Shown: positions 1 through 8,431, counted from the first letter of the stretch. The stretch is 64,000 bases of DNA from Sphingobacterium kitahiroshimense (GCF_025961315.1 NZ_JAOQNK010000001.1:62001-126000); one strand, 5' to 3'. Numbers and translations are program-made. The notes: generated by a model from the letters alone, not told the origin.

Positions 1-40
1 TTGGAGTAAGATGGATGGTACCACTATTTAAATTATAAGT

Positions 41-262
41 ATGATAAAGTATAATGAGTTATTAATAGACGAGGATAGCAAGACTATGCAGTTGTTTAAA
101 GGGTTATCTATAGAGGAAGACCATTTGCTAACCAAGAAAGTGGATGCTCTTATCCGCCAAGGAAAGAATATACGAATGCAAGTAATCGCTGTTGATAAAG
201 AGGAGAGAAACTTGTATATAGAAGGATATACTTTAGTGGAGGATTTGTTAGATAATCTGTAG
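41..262 (+). CDS. Hypothetical 73-residue protein
   Basis: I do not recognise this small acidic protein. It has no signal peptide or membrane segment. It reads as alternating charged helix and strand (a KKVDALIRQGKN segment near residues 32-43, then a VIAVDKEERNLYIEGY strand pair). The reading frame is closed 25 bases before a clear intrinsic terminator, which supports a genuine short transcript ending here. No convincing ribosome binding site precedes the ATG. The upstream context lies outside the window, so the operon partner is unknown. Confidence 0.5.
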   Translation: MIKYNELLIDEDSKTMQLFKGLSIEEDHLLTKKVDALIRQGKNIRMQVIAVDKEERNLYIEGYTLVEDLLDNL

Positions 263-286
263 AATAGAGTAATAAAATTAGGGATA

Positions 287-327
287 GACCTGTTAGCACT
301 TTTTTAGTGGTAATAGGTCTTTTTTTT
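287..327 (+). terminator. Intrinsic terminator after the 73-residue gene
   Basis: A 13-bp stem with two mismatches (287-299 pairing with 307-319, starting GACCT and ending AGGTC) is followed by eight T residues. It ends rightward transcription of the preceding small gene. Confidence 0.8.
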
Positions 328-329
328 AG

Positions 330-541
330 TTGTATTTGGAGAGAGGTAATTGTGGTAACTCACTTCACTTATCGCTTCGTAAGAATAATAATCTTTTAAA
401 CCCAGAATCAGCATTCGCCCAATACTACAAAGCAATTCTACTTTATACTTCTTTCATTTATTCTAAAACCATACTACATGCCTTGCTATTGCTGGCTCTT
501 CGTTTTAAAACAGTCCACGGGGCTATTTTATACTTAGCCCT
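330..541. other. Stretch without a recognisable gene
   Basis: This stretch lies between the terminator and the broken 3' end of the YncE-like gene. An open frame crosses it rightward, but it runs antisense into the lipoprotein gene and resembles nothing I know. It may be remnant DNA joined to the truncated gene by a deletion. Confidence 0.4.
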
Positions 542-1018
542 TCATAAATTGAGAGCTGTTTTGTATAATTCACTTTCGTTAACTAGTCTATCGCTGATTC
601 TAGGTTTAACTGTACTGTATGTTGTGGCATCCAACACTGTAACTTTCCCATCGTTGCCTGTTGCGACATATAACCTGTTTGATTCGGGGCGATAAACAAT
701 CCATTTTGGTTCATCAAAACCGGGTAGGCTTCTTATCGGCTTATTATTCTTTATATCCAATATTTCAACTGAATGATTGTCTTGGGCTGACAAAAATAAC
801 CTCTGTCCCTTATTATCCAACGCCATCAGGTCAAACCCTCCCTTAACGGTATTCAGTTTGATTGTTGATTGGAGTGAAAGTGAATGCCCCTGTATGGTTA
901 AAACATCGTTTTTGGGTTTATTATCCTCTTTGCCTGACTTATGATTTTTACATGCCGAAGACATGCCGATTGACAATAATGCTATATAAAGGATTTTGGG
1001 TGTATTAAAAGTTCTCAT
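542..1018 (-). CDS. Truncated YncE-like beta-propeller lipoprotein
   Basis: The N-terminus is a lipoprotein signal (hydrophobic stretch ILYIALLSIGMSSAC, lipobox cysteine near residue 23), so the product would be anchored in an envelope membrane. From about residue 45 there are YncE/YVTN-type repeats such as GGFDLMALDNKGQRLFLSA and RLYVATGNDGKVTVLDA. Proteins of this family normally run to about 300-350 residues; this one stops at 158, and its last dozen or so residues no longer look like propeller sequence. It is therefore probably the 5' part of a gene cut by a deletion. It lies downstream of the sensor kinase gene on the same strand, and a copy of the putative regulator box sits 51 bases before its start. 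Confidence 0.6.
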   Translation of the reverse strand: MRTFNTPKILYIALLSIGMSSACKNHKSGKEDNKPKNDVLTIQGHSLSLQSTIKLNTVKGGFDLMALDNKGQRLFLSAQDNHSVEILDIKNNKPIRSLPGFDEPKWIVYRPESNRLYVATGNDGKVTVLDATTYSTVKPRISDRLVNESELYKTALNL

Positions 1019-1068
1019 TTCTAATATTGTTTTAGTGGTAAAACTTTTAGTACAAAATTATCCTACAC

Positions 1069-1087
1069 ATTTTGTAGAATTTCTGGA
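1069..1087 (-). promoter_or_regulatory. Putative response-regulator box, copy 1
   Basis: The 19-nt word ATTTTGTAGAATTTCTGGA (plus strand) recurs with one change at 3048-3066. This copy lies between the kinase stop and the YncE-like start, and TACAAAAT about 10 nt further away adds an inverted half. Together these fit an operator of the neighbouring OmpR-type regulator. The regulator link is inference from position. Confidence 0.55.
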
Positions 1088-1088
1088 T

Positions 1089-2366
1089 TTAAAAACGGAC
1101 AGTGAAAATATGGGTAGAATCCTTAAAAGTATAACTGATAGTCCAGTTATTAAGGTCGCATATTTCTTTTACAATGGACAGTCCAAGTCCGCTACTGCGG
1201 GTATCTGTTGAATTTTTTTTGAAACGTTCAAATATCGTTTCAGCATCCAAAGCCTGGTCTATTCCGGTGTTAGCAATAATAAAACGACCTGTGTCCAATG
1301 TGAGGGTAATTTTTCCTTTTTCTATATTATGCCGGATAGCGTTCAGGAAAAGATTATTGATTAATAGCTCCGTTAATATTTTATTTGCTTTCAGGCTGAT
1401 TATATTTTTAAACGTTGTTTCTATTGTTAGCTTTTTGCTATCTGCCTGCTCGGTAAAATAGGGAATTACTTCACTCACAATATCGTTAACCGTAAACGAA
1501 GAAAACTCCGCAAATTGGTTGTTCTCAATTTTTGCCAGCAGCAAAAGATTTTTATTAATCCGTGTAAGCCGGGAAACTGATTCGTACAACGAATGCAAGA
1601 TTTGTAACTGTCCTTTTTGCAATGAATTGTCCTGAAGCAATAAATCAAGTTTAGATTGCAATACGGCTAAAGGCGTTTGCAGTTCATGGGAGGCATTTTG
1701 TGTAAATTTTTTTTGAGTGATATAAGATTGAACACTTTGCTGTATCAGCGTTGTAAGCCTGTTATTAAGTTGATTAAATTCCTTGATTTTTGTATCAGGA
1801 AATTGGGGTAGCTTATTTAACTCTATATTGAACTGCTCAATTTGGCGTAGGGTCGCATAAAAGGGCTTCCAAAGCCTGTTAGAAACAAATAACGTAATGA
1901 AAAAGATAACCAAAAGCAAGGCAAAAAGGATTCCGAGATATATCCTTACAATCGTTCTTATCAAATCTTCCGATTCAACAAGATTTAACCGTATCATTAA
2001 AACAAACGGTTTCCCTTCAATGGAAACGTCTTTATATAAGACACGATAAGGCTCCCATTCGGGAACTAATTCATCATAAAATATCTGTTGGATAATACTG
2101 TCTTTAGGGCTTTGAATTACGGTATCGGGTAAAATGCGGATATCACGGTTGAACTTATTCCATACCGGAATATCACTAATATGGAGCGTTTTCCGATTGT
2201 TTATTTCAAATTCATCCCTGCGCAGCAAAATAGCCTCGTCCACATCATCTTTATACAGGCTTTCCATTGTCCAGTATATAAACGGTGCGCTCAACAACAG
2301 GATAATGGTTGCAAAGAAAGAATAGTATAATAGTGTTTTGTTTAATAATCGGTTCATGCTTCCCAT
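1089..2366 (-). CDS. Sensor histidine kinase of a two-component system
   Basis: This 425-residue membrane kinase has an N-terminal membrane segment (residues about 11-31), a periplasmic sensor stretch, a second membrane segment near residues 145-165 and a HAMP-like linker. The H-box is HELQTPLAVLQSKLDLLL with the phospho-accepting histidine. An N-box (NNLFLNAIRHN) and a G-box (SSGLGLSIVKEIC) complete the ATPase domain. The layout fits the CusS-like class. Its start overlaps the end of the response regulator gene by 13 bases, so the two are translated together. It would phosphorylate that regulator; the signal is not evident from sequence. Confidence 0.9.
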   Translation of the reverse strand: MGSMNRLLNKTLLYYSFFATIILLLSAPFIYWTMESLYKDDVDEAILLRRDEFEINNRKTLHISDIPVWNKFNRDIRILPDTVIQSPKDSIIQQIFYDELVPEWEPYRVLYKDVSIEGKPFVLMIRLNLVESEDLIRTIVRIYLGILFALLLVIFFITLFVSNRLWKPFYATLRQIEQFNIELNKLPQFPDTKIKEFNQLNNRLTTLIQQSVQSYITQKKFTQNASHELQTPLAVLQSKLDLLLQDNSLQKGQLQILHSLYESVSRLTRINKNLLLLAKIENNQFAEFSSFTVNDIVSEVIPYFTEQADSKKLTIETTFKNIISLKANKILTELLINNLFLNAIRHNIEKGKITLTLDTGRFIIANTGIDQALDAETIFERFKKNSTDTRSSGLGLSIVKEICDLNNWTISYTFKDSTHIFTVRF

Positions 2367-3028
2367 TTATATCCCATACCATAGCTGGTTTTTATGTAAT
2401 CATCGCAGCCAGCTTCAGCAAGTTTCTTTTTTAAATTTTTTATGTGCGAATAGACAAAATCATAATTGTCCATCATATCAGCCATATCGCCGGAAAGATG
2501 CTCTGCCAAAGCAGCTTTGGATATGACCCTGTTTTTATTACCAACCAGAAAAAGTAAAAGGTCAAATTCCTTTTTGGTCAATAGTATGGGTTGATTATGT
2601 ACGCTGGCAGTTTTTGCAAGCAAATCTATATGCAGTTCATTTATATCGACACTATTTGAACTTCCGAAATGTTTTCTTCTTATGATTGAATATACTCTTG
2701 CCCCCAATTCGGATAAATGGAAAGGCTTCGGCAAGTAATCATCGGCTCCAAGTTTTAAACCTGTTATCTTATCATCAATAGAATCCTTTGCAGAAATAAT
2801 GATAACCCCTGCCTGTTTATTTTCTTTTCGTAATATCTCCAATAGTTTCAGACCATCACCGTCAGGCAACATCAAATCAAGGAGAATGCAGTCATAATCA
2901 TAAATGTCTATTTTGGAGATTGCTTCATGATAATTCGAGGCAATCTCACAGACATAATTTTCGCTTTTAAGATAGGTCGCTATATTTTGGGATAGCTCTT
3001 TTTCGTCTTCTATGATTAATATGTTCAT
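2354..3028 (-). CDS. OmpR-family response regulator
   Basis: The 224-residue protein has a receiver domain (residues 1-115: acidic pocket EDE near 7-9, phospho-acceptor aspartate in DCILLDLMLPDGDG, lysine in LPKPFHL) followed by a winged-helix DNA-binding domain (LTKKEFDLLLFLVGN, then YSHIKNLKKKL). It is the first gene of a leftward unit with the kinase. The 19-nt box 20 bases upstream of its start also occurs before the YncE-like gene, which suggests autoregulation plus one nearby target. Confidence 0.92.
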   Translation of the reverse strand: MNILIIEDEKELSQNIATYLKSENYVCEIASNYHEAISKIDIYDYDCILLDLMLPDGDGLKLLEILRKENKQAGVIIISAKDSIDDKITGLKLGADDYLPKPFHLSELGARVYSIIRRKHFGSSNSVDINELHIDLLAKTASVHNQPILLTKKEFDLLLFLVGNKNRVISKAALAEHLSGDMADMMDNYDFVYSHIKNLKKKLAEAGCDDYIKTSYGMGYKWEA

Positions 3029-3047
3029 GCCGCAATTTAGATGTTCA

Positions 3048-3066
3048 ATTTTGTAGAATTTTTGGA
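3048..3066 (-). promoter_or_regulatory. Putative response-regulator box, copy 2
   Basis: ATTTTGTAGAATTTTTGGA (plus strand) matches the box at 1069-1087 in 18 of 19 positions. It lies 20 bases upstream of the regulator start codon. This is a candidate autoregulatory operator. Confidence 0.55.
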
Positions 3067-3214
3067 GAGATGAATCTGCCCGGCGTAGAACAAATTATTA
3101 ACCTTCTACTCTAATGGTGTTTTTTACAATTCCTTTCTCTATACAAAAATACTAAATATATTGGCATAGGACTAAATTGAAGATTGAGTTTAAAGCTGTT
3201 TTTAGCATTTCCAA

Positions 3215-5215
3215 TTATCCCTGCTGCACTAAATGCTGTAAATCGGGGTCATTCTTGATACGCTCCATTTCACTTACAACAATATTCAGGATGTCTGATT
3301 TTATCTGTTTGTAATTGCTTTCAATTTCCTGCTTCATTTTGTCCTCGCCCTGCTCATTTACAAAAGATAAGATTTGCGGTATCTTTTGATAGGCTTTTGT
3401 TTCGGCGGCTACCTTTTCATTGTCCACTACAATTTCGGCGTGAAATATCTTTTGCTCGATACGTTCATCAAAGTTATCCGATACAGAACCGACAAACATA
3501 CCCTGTGTAAGCGTTGAAATTTTAGAAGCCGGAATAAGGCTGTCTAACTGTGTGGAGATAGAGGTAGATTTATCGTTGCGGTTAATGGTCATACTTTGGC
3601 GTTTCTGCAACACTTTACCAAAGCGTTCTGATAGGCTCTTTGCTGTTTCTCCAACCACCTGACCACTGAATATATTGCCGACGGTGTTCTGTATTACCTT
3701 ACTCTCTTTGTCGCCGTAATCCCTTGTTAATTGCGAAAAGTCCTGAAAGCCCAAACATACCGCTACTTTATTACTTCTCGCCGTTGCGATAAGGTTATCC
3801 AGTCCCCTGAAATAAATCGTGGGCAACTCATCTATGATAACGGAACTCTTTAACTGTCCCTTTTTATTAATCAGTTTTACAATCCTCGAATTGTACAAAC
3901 CCAAAGCTGCGGAATAAATATTTTGACGGTCGGGATTATTACCCACACACAAAATTTTCGGCTCTTTCGGGTTGTTGATGTCAAGCGTAAAATCATCGCC
4001 TGTCATAACCCAGTAAAGCTGCGGGCTAATCATTCTTGACAATGGAATTTTTGCCGATGCTATCTGACCTTGTAACTGGTCTTGTGCGCCGCCCTGCCAC
4101 GCATCCATAAAGGGCGATAAATAATTTTCCAAATCGGGGTATGAGGTTAAAATCGTAAATACGTCCGAATACTTTTTATTCAGCAATTCGATAGCGTGTG
4201 GGAACGTGCAATACTTTCCATCCTCGTAAATTTTCAGATACCAAATAATAGCAGCCAAAAGGATAATTGGGCTTTCCACAAAGAAATCGCCTTGCTTCTG
4301 TATCCACGACCTGTTGAGGTTCAGCATTATGGTATATGCCGCTTCGTAAGCATCTGATATGTCCGTCATAAAATCGGGATTGAGTGGGTTGCAACGGTGG
4401 CTCTTACGTGGGTCGTCGAAATTTATCACGTAAAATTTCGGCTGAACTTTGTACTTATCCCTGTGCTTCAGTAAATGATTGTAGGCGATAGTCGAAAGGT
4501 CGTCAAACTTGAAATCGTAGATGTACATACTAAAGCCTTTTTCTATCTGCTGCTTGATGTAGTTGTTCACAATGGCATAAGATTTACCGGAACCAGGAGT
4601 ACCCAACACGATTGATGCCCTGAAAGGATTTACAATGTTTATCCAACCGTTGTTCCATTTGCCTTTGTAGTAAAATTTGGTGGGCAGGTTGACGGAATAC
4701 TCGTTTTCCATCAGCTTGGTTTCCTGCTGAAAGCTCTCGTTCTCGTTATTGAAAACATCGTCCATTAAGTTGGTACGGAGCAAGCGGCTCATCCATACGC
4801 CCGCCATCAGCAAAGCGATATAACCTAACGAGATAGTAAGGATATACAGGAATGTGCCTATTGCCGGAGATAACTTTAGCAATGGTGTGTTCAGGAAGAA
4901 CAGCACAAAGCCAACGCCCAACGCCACGTAAATTTTAGACCAGGTTATCTTTTCGTTCTTTACGCCCTTTGTTCCTAAACAGCTTAAAGCCAGTAAAACC
5001 AAAGCGAATGCTTTGGTATAAAGGGTGTGTGAAAACAAGCCCGCCGTCCGGTCGAAATTGCCTAATATCTTATTGATTACTTCCAATGTCCAACCACGTT
5101 CTAAAAAGAAACCGTAGCAGAACCAATAAAGGTGCATCAGCACCAAAAGAATACTGACTGCCCGCATAAAAGCCATTATTTTGGCAAGCCCTCTTAAATC
5201 GTCTTCTCCCTGCAT
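3215..5215 (-). CDS. mobC: Type IV coupling protein MobC (TraG/VirD4-like)
   Basis: A 666-residue ATPase that would deliver the relaxase-DNA complex to a transfer channel in the inner membrane. Four hydrophobic segments fill residues 15-145 and include the YWFCYGF motif typical of Bacteroidota MobC. Walker A is GTPGSGKS at 205-212 and Walker B is VIIDELPTIYF. The C-terminus is charged. It is transcribed leftward, downstream of mobA and mobB with a DoxX gene in between. No tra channel genes follow it in this window, so its mating-pair partners would have to come from another element. Confidence 0.92.
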   Translation of the reverse strand: MQGEDDLRGLAKIMAFMRAVSILLVLMHLYWFCYGFFLERGWTLEVINKILGNFDRTAGLFSHTLYTKAFALVLLALSCLGTKGVKNEKITWSKIYVALGVGFVLFFLNTPLLKLSPAIGTFLYILTISLGYIALLMAGVWMSRLLRTNLMDDVFNNENESFQQETKLMENEYSVNLPTKFYYKGKWNNGWINIVNPFRASIVLGTPGSGKSYAIVNNYIKQQIEKGFSMYIYDFKFDDLSTIAYNHLLKHRDKYKVQPKFYVINFDDPRKSHRCNPLNPDFMTDISDAYEAAYTIMLNLNRSWIQKQGDFFVESPIILLAAIIWYLKIYEDGKYCTFPHAIELLNKKYSDVFTILTSYPDLENYLSPFMDAWQGGAQDQLQGQIASAKIPLSRMISPQLYWVMTGDDFTLDINNPKEPKILCVGNNPDRQNIYSAALGLYNSRIVKLINKKGQLKSSVIIDELPTIYFRGLDNLIATARSNKVAVCLGFQDFSQLTRDYGDKESKVIQNTVGNIFSGQVVGETAKSLSERFGKVLQKRQSMTINRNDKSTSISTQLDSLIPASKISTLTQGMFVGSVSDNFDERIEQKIFHAEIVVDNEKVAAETKAYQKIPQILSFVNEQGEDKMKQEIESNYKQIKSDILNIVVSEMERIKNDPDLQHLVQQG

Positions 5216-5286
5216 TATTTTAAGTTTTAATGTTCGGGCGTGAATTTAAAGGCTCTATGCAGTGGCTCTAATAATGTGGCAGCCAG

Positions 5287-5310
5287 TGGCGTTCTGTGGC
5301 AGTATTTGGC
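5287..5310 (-). repeat. 24-nt dispersed repeat, copy in the mobC leader
   Basis: On the minus strand this reads as a 24-nt word beginning GCCAAATACTGCC and ending GAACGCCA. It matches 9783-9806 in 22 of 24 positions and is also similar to 8033-8056. The copy lies about 70 bases upstream of mobC. Confidence 0.7.
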
Positions 5311-5327
5311 TGATTAGTGTAAAATGA

Positions 5328-5352
5328 AAAAGGTAGCAAATCGCTACCTTTT
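5328..5352 (-). terminator. Intrinsic terminator after the DoxX gene
   Basis: A perfect 10-bp stem, AAAAGGTAGC paired with GCTACCTTTT, with a 5-nt loop. It lies 24 bases past the stop of the leftward DoxX gene. Confidence 0.75.
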
Positions 5353-5375
5353 CTATTCGGATGTTTTTTCAATTA

Positions 5376-5744
5376 CTATACTAACGCTGCGAACCTAAAA
5401 TATACCACAACTGCTGAAAGTAGAAAAACAACAATCAACATCGGGAGCATTTTGTATTCTTGTTTTTTAGTATGAACAACCATACCTGCTATCATAATTA
5501 AACAAAAGCCCGCTGCTGCCATAGGTGTTAGTATCGGTGCAATGCCAATAAGCCACGGGATTATAATGCCGATACAGCCTAACCATTCAAGAACTCCTAA
5601 TATTCGGATTGGAACGATAGAGTTGTTTGATTTTAAATGCCCGTCTGCGACGTGCTTTTCTTTGCTGCCTGTAATTTTCCCTAAACCCGGCATAATAAAA
5701 AATACAGCGAGAAGCGCCTGTATTATCCACAAAATTGTATTCAT
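5376..5744 (-). CDS. DoxX-like small membrane protein
   Basis: The 122-residue protein has four hydrophobic segments (about 4-20, 45-66, 70-90 and 98-118), the layout of the DoxX/DoxD-like family. The family-type signature FFIMPGLGKITGSKE follows the first segment. Members are associated with redox or thiosulfate functions, but the role of this one cannot be read from sequence. It sits between mobC and mobB on the same strand, with its own terminator and a promoter-like leader, so it is probably a passenger in the mob operon. Confidence 0.75.
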   Translation of the reverse strand: MNTILWIIQALLAVFFIMPGLGKITGSKEKHVADGHLKSNNSIVPIRILGVLEWLGCIGIIIPWLIGIAPILTPMAAAGFCLIMIAGMVVHTKKQEYKMLPMLIVVFLLSAVVVYFRFAALV

Positions 5745-5836
5745 TTTTGTTCTTTATCAAGTTAAAAATAGTCGTTGAAAATATTGATGGATGAGCAAAG
5801 AGGTTATATGCCTTGAAAAAATCAAAGCTGCTCTCC

Positions 5837-5960
5837 AAAAGATTTCGCATAGCAAAACCTCCTTATTTTTAACTGCTGATTAACCCTTTTTGGGTTGGTC
5901 TAACCAAAGATTAATATCTTCCATTTATGGTTCTATTTGTGGTAGAGTTTGCAAAGATAG
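5837..5960 (-). promoter_or_regulatory. Leader of the DoxX gene: -7 box, hairpin and strong SD
   Basis: On the minus strand a TATCTTTG box (5952-5959) matches the Bacteroidota TAnnTTTG -7 element. It is followed by a small inverted repeat (AACCC/GGGTT around 5882-5896). An unusually strong AAGGAGGT stands seven bases before an ATG at 5850. That ATG opens a frame which overlaps the DoxX start in another frame, so it may encode a leader peptide. Confidence 0.45.
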
Positions 5961-6005
5961 TAAAAAGCTGATGCTGTTAAACGTTTGCAGAATGACGAGT
6001 TTGAG

Positions 6006-7292
6006 TTACTTCTGACCTCTTTGGCGTTTGCGCTTCTTCTTCATCTTATTGGCAAACTCCTGTTCTTCGTAATCTTCGCCCTGGGCTTCGGGCAGTAAGC
6101 CGCCCAGTGCTTCAATCAAACCGTCTTCGTGTTTGTCGGTAGTTAAGAAGTCGAACAAATGGTGTGGTTCTTCCGCAGGAAGATCCGCATCATTTGATGT
6201 GGATAATTTAGGTTGTAAAACGGCAGGTTCTTTAATATCGGGTTTGATGTTATTGTTCCAATAATCATTAAAGGTGTTGGCAGAAAGTTCTGTTGCCAAA
6301 CGTGAACCGTTCCAAACCGCTTTGGAATTGTGGTCAATAAATGTGATACCATAAATGCGCCCTGTATCATTCCGGCGCACGACTACGTTAATACCCTGTT
6401 CCGCTAACTGCTTTTTAAATGCCTGTTCATCGCTCGTGGTTTTCAGGGCAATGGTAACGGCAGATTTTAGGGTCTGTTTGGTAGGGCTATCTTTCAAAGC
6501 CGTTTTGCATTTCGCAAAATGCAATTCCAAAGCCGGAAGCCCTGCGCTCTTTCCGAAAAGCGAAGCCTTGAACGGATGCCCGGCTCTTTCGCCTTTTTCA
6601 TTTAGCGGGATATACAATAAGCCCTGCTGTATCTTTCCCTGCAATTCGCCCTCGATTTTCTCGGTGGTAATATTGAACAGGGAAAGCAGGGCATTGTATT
6701 CGCCCAAAGTTTGGTACTGGTAATAATTCGGCAGGTGGCGAACGACCGAAGCAATTTGGCTCTTTACATCGCCTGCCCGATAATCTACCGGACGGAAAAC
6801 CTTATCCGTTTGGTTGCGCTCCTTGTCGGTTGCAGGTATCAATCCGTGTTGTCTTTCCAGTTCACGGCATACATTCATAGACCGCATTTTCTCGAATTTA
6901 TCCGAAATCTTTTTACCCTGCTCGTCCACGCAAACCGATACAATGTGTATATGGCTGCGGTCAATATCGGTATGTTTGAACACGACAAAAGGCTGTTCGC
7001 CGTAACCCATTTCCCGCATATACTGTTCTGCCATTTCCCTAAACTTGTCATCACTTACCTTATCATTCGGGTCAGGATTGAGCGAAATATGCAATGTATG
7101 TTTCTCGGTATTGCGGTTGGCTATCAGGTAAGGCGCAAAAGACTGGGCTAATTGTGCCACGGAATAATGACCACTTGCGGTTTCAATCATCTTATTGGCA
7201 AACAAAATCTGCCCGTTTTCATTCTCTACTTTAAGCTGATTGTATGCCAATGCCCCATATAAATTTGCGCTTCTTCCAATTTTTGCTATCAC
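6006..7292 (-). CDS. mobB: Relaxase MobB (MOBP-type mobilisation nuclease)
   Basis: A 428-residue relaxase that nicks oriT and stays bound to the transferred strand. The N-terminal domain has candidate catalytic tyrosines at residues 12 and 17 (NLYGALAY), TLHISLNPDPND around 66-77, and the metal-binding histidine cluster HTDIDRSHIHIV with H107, H114 and H116. The C-terminus is lysine-rich, and residues 340-400 are acidic and low in complexity. It starts 7 bases after mobA on the same strand. This is the core mobilisation enzyme of Bacteroidota conjugative transposons. Confidence 0.93.
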   Translation of the reverse strand: MIAKIGRSANLYGALAYNQLKVENENGQILFANKMIETASGHYSVAQLAQSFAPYLIANRNTEKHTLHISLNPDPNDKVSDDKFREMAEQYMREMGYGEQPFVVFKHTDIDRSHIHIVSVCVDEQGKKISDKFEKMRSMNVCRELERQHGLIPATDKERNQTDKVFRPVDYRAGDVKSQIASVVRHLPNYYQYQTLGEYNALLSLFNITTEKIEGELQGKIQQGLLYIPLNEKGERAGHPFKASLFGKSAGLPALELHFAKCKTALKDSPTKQTLKSAVTIALKTTSDEQAFKKQLAEQGINVVVRRNDTGRIYGITFIDHNSKAVWNGSRLATELSANTFNDYWNNNIKPDIKEPAVLQPKLSTSNDADLPAEEPHHLFDFLTTDKHEDGLIEALGGLLPEAQGEDYEEQEFANKMKKKRKRQRGQK

Positions 7293-7299
7293 TATTACA

Positions 7300-7734
7300 T
7301 TATTTTTTTAGGTATTCTTCCTCAAATTTTTCGGTAAGCTGAATGATTTTTTGGCATAGCATCGCCATTTCAGCCGTTTGTTTTTCCAGTTTGTACAGGA
7401 ACGCTGCGGCTTTTTTCTCGGAAAAATTCTTGTACAGCAGCTTTACAATTTGGTTATAGTTCACGCCGATGGAACGGAACTGGCTGTGAAAAGAGGTCAG
7501 CCGCATATAAAAATCAACCGTTCCCTTGTCAATCTGAATGGTTTTTATGGTCTTGTCAAAGATGCAGGACGTTATGAAATGCGCCTTTACCTGCATACCT
7601 GATTTATCAAAAAGGGCAAGAAAGCGGGCGTGTTCCTGCTCGTTAAAGGAAATCGTATAGCGGATGGTCGCCGGGTCTTCTTTGGGGCGGCGTCCGGTCT
7701 TTTTCAATTGCTTTTTGTTATTATCGTTCATCAC
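7300..7734 (-). CDS. mobA: Mobilisation accessory protein MobA
   Basis: This 144-residue basic protein has a ribbon-helix-helix-like N-terminal part (residues 13-50, IRYTISFNEQEHARFLALFD) and the GVNYNQIVKLLYKN segment typical of relaxosome accessory proteins. It should bind oriT and help the relaxase nick. It is the first gene of the leftward mob operon and faces traA across a 700-base region that contains the hairpins and repeats proposed as oriT. Confidence 0.88.
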   Translation of the reverse strand: MMNDNNKKQLKKTGRRPKEDPATIRYTISFNEQEHARFLALFDKSGMQVKAHFITSCIFDKTIKTIQIDKGTVDFYMRLTSFHSQFRSIGVNYNQIVKLLYKNFSEKKAAAFLYKLEKQTAEMAMLCQKIIQLTEKFEEEYLKK

Positions 7735-7798
7735 TAATCCATTTTAAAATCCATACAAAACCCTGACTTCGGAAGGTGTTTTCTGCCCCCTGCAAAGG

Positions 7799-7926
7799 GC
7801 AAGTTGTTTTGAGCATCGGAAATCATTCCGAGATGCTCAAAACACAACTTGCCGTGTTCTGTCGAACACAAAAATCCGCCCTGCGGGACGGATTAAATGT
7901 AACAGGGAAAAACGGCTCGATGCCGT
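7799..7926. other. Candidate oriT: three successive hairpins
   Basis: Between the divergent mobA and traA genes lie three inverted repeats. The first is about 20 bp (7799-7817 with 7832-7852, two-base bulge, inner CGGAA/TTCCG). The second is AATCCG/CGGATT with an inner CCC/GGG (7873-7894). The third is AACGGC/GCCGTT (7910-7926). Hairpins beside relaxase genes are typical of transfer origins. No nick site could be assigned. Confidence 0.5.
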
Positions 7927-8032
7927 TCCCGTTGCCCTCCGATTTGTCAAAAGAATTTTGCATAAATCCATTAATAAAAATCATTGTACAAAGTAAAGCC
8001 CTGTTTACGAAAGCATTGTACTGTATAGCAGT

Positions 8033-8065
8033 GCCAAACACTGCCTTTGAACGCCAAACACTGCC
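8033..8065 (+). repeat. 24-nt dispersed repeat plus a second 13-nt core
   Basis: The 13-mer GCCAAACACTGCC occurs at 8033-8045 and again at 8053-8065. The 24-nt word from 8033 is related to the copies at 5287-5310 (minus) and 9783-9806 (plus). All three lie in the mobilisation region. Confidence 0.7.
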
Positions 8066-8181
8066 ACACCGCAATCAGCGGGCAAATCAATCGCTTTATT
8101 TGCCGTATAATTTTAGTGCAGGTAGTAAAAAATGTATCTAAACAAAGAAGAAAATCAGGTTTGCAAACAAGCGGTTTGGAA

Positions 8182-8245
8182 TAAAAGCATAGGGTTTTAA
8201 AAGCATAAAACAATAAAAGTGTAAAAGCATAAAAGCGGTAAAGCA
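8182..8245 (+). repeat. Octamer (iteron-like) tandem array
   Basis: Eight consecutive 8-nt units in strict phase: TAAAAGCA at 8182, 8198 and 8222, with variants TAAAAGTG at 8214, TAAAAGCG at 8230, TAAAACAA at 8206, a degenerate unit at 8190 and GTAAAGCA at 8238. The array lies between the hairpins and traA, so it could be a binding array for TraA, MobA or a replication protein. Confidence 0.65.
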
Positions 8246-8317
8246 ATTTACCTGTTGCAAGTTTTGCCACTTGCTAAAGAATGTGCCTTACAAGGCAAAA
8301 ATGAAAGCAGATACCTA

Positions 8318-8395
8318 TGCAGGAAAGTACCCAAAAGGGAATGCAGGAATATAGGAATGAGGTAATAATCAGATAAACCAATATTCAATCCTGCA
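8318..8395 (+). promoter_or_regulatory. TGCAGGA repeats in front of traA
   Basis: TGCAGGA occurs at 8318-8324 and 8342-8348, with the inverted form TCCTGCA at 8389-8395, just upstream of the traA start at 8432. They are candidate operator half-sites for autoregulation by a ParA-type protein or a partner. The function is inferred from position only. Confidence 0.35.
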
Positions 8396-8431
8396 AAACA
8401 AATAAAGTGTGTAACAATAAATTTTTAAATA

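Noticed and set aside
330..695. Rightward 121-codon frame
   Set aside because: It runs antisense through the lipoprotein gene, has no domain and no ribosome binding site.
7776..8270. Several overlapping frames in the mobA-traA gap
   Set aside because: They overlap each other on both strands and cross the hairpins and repeats. No protein family is recognised.
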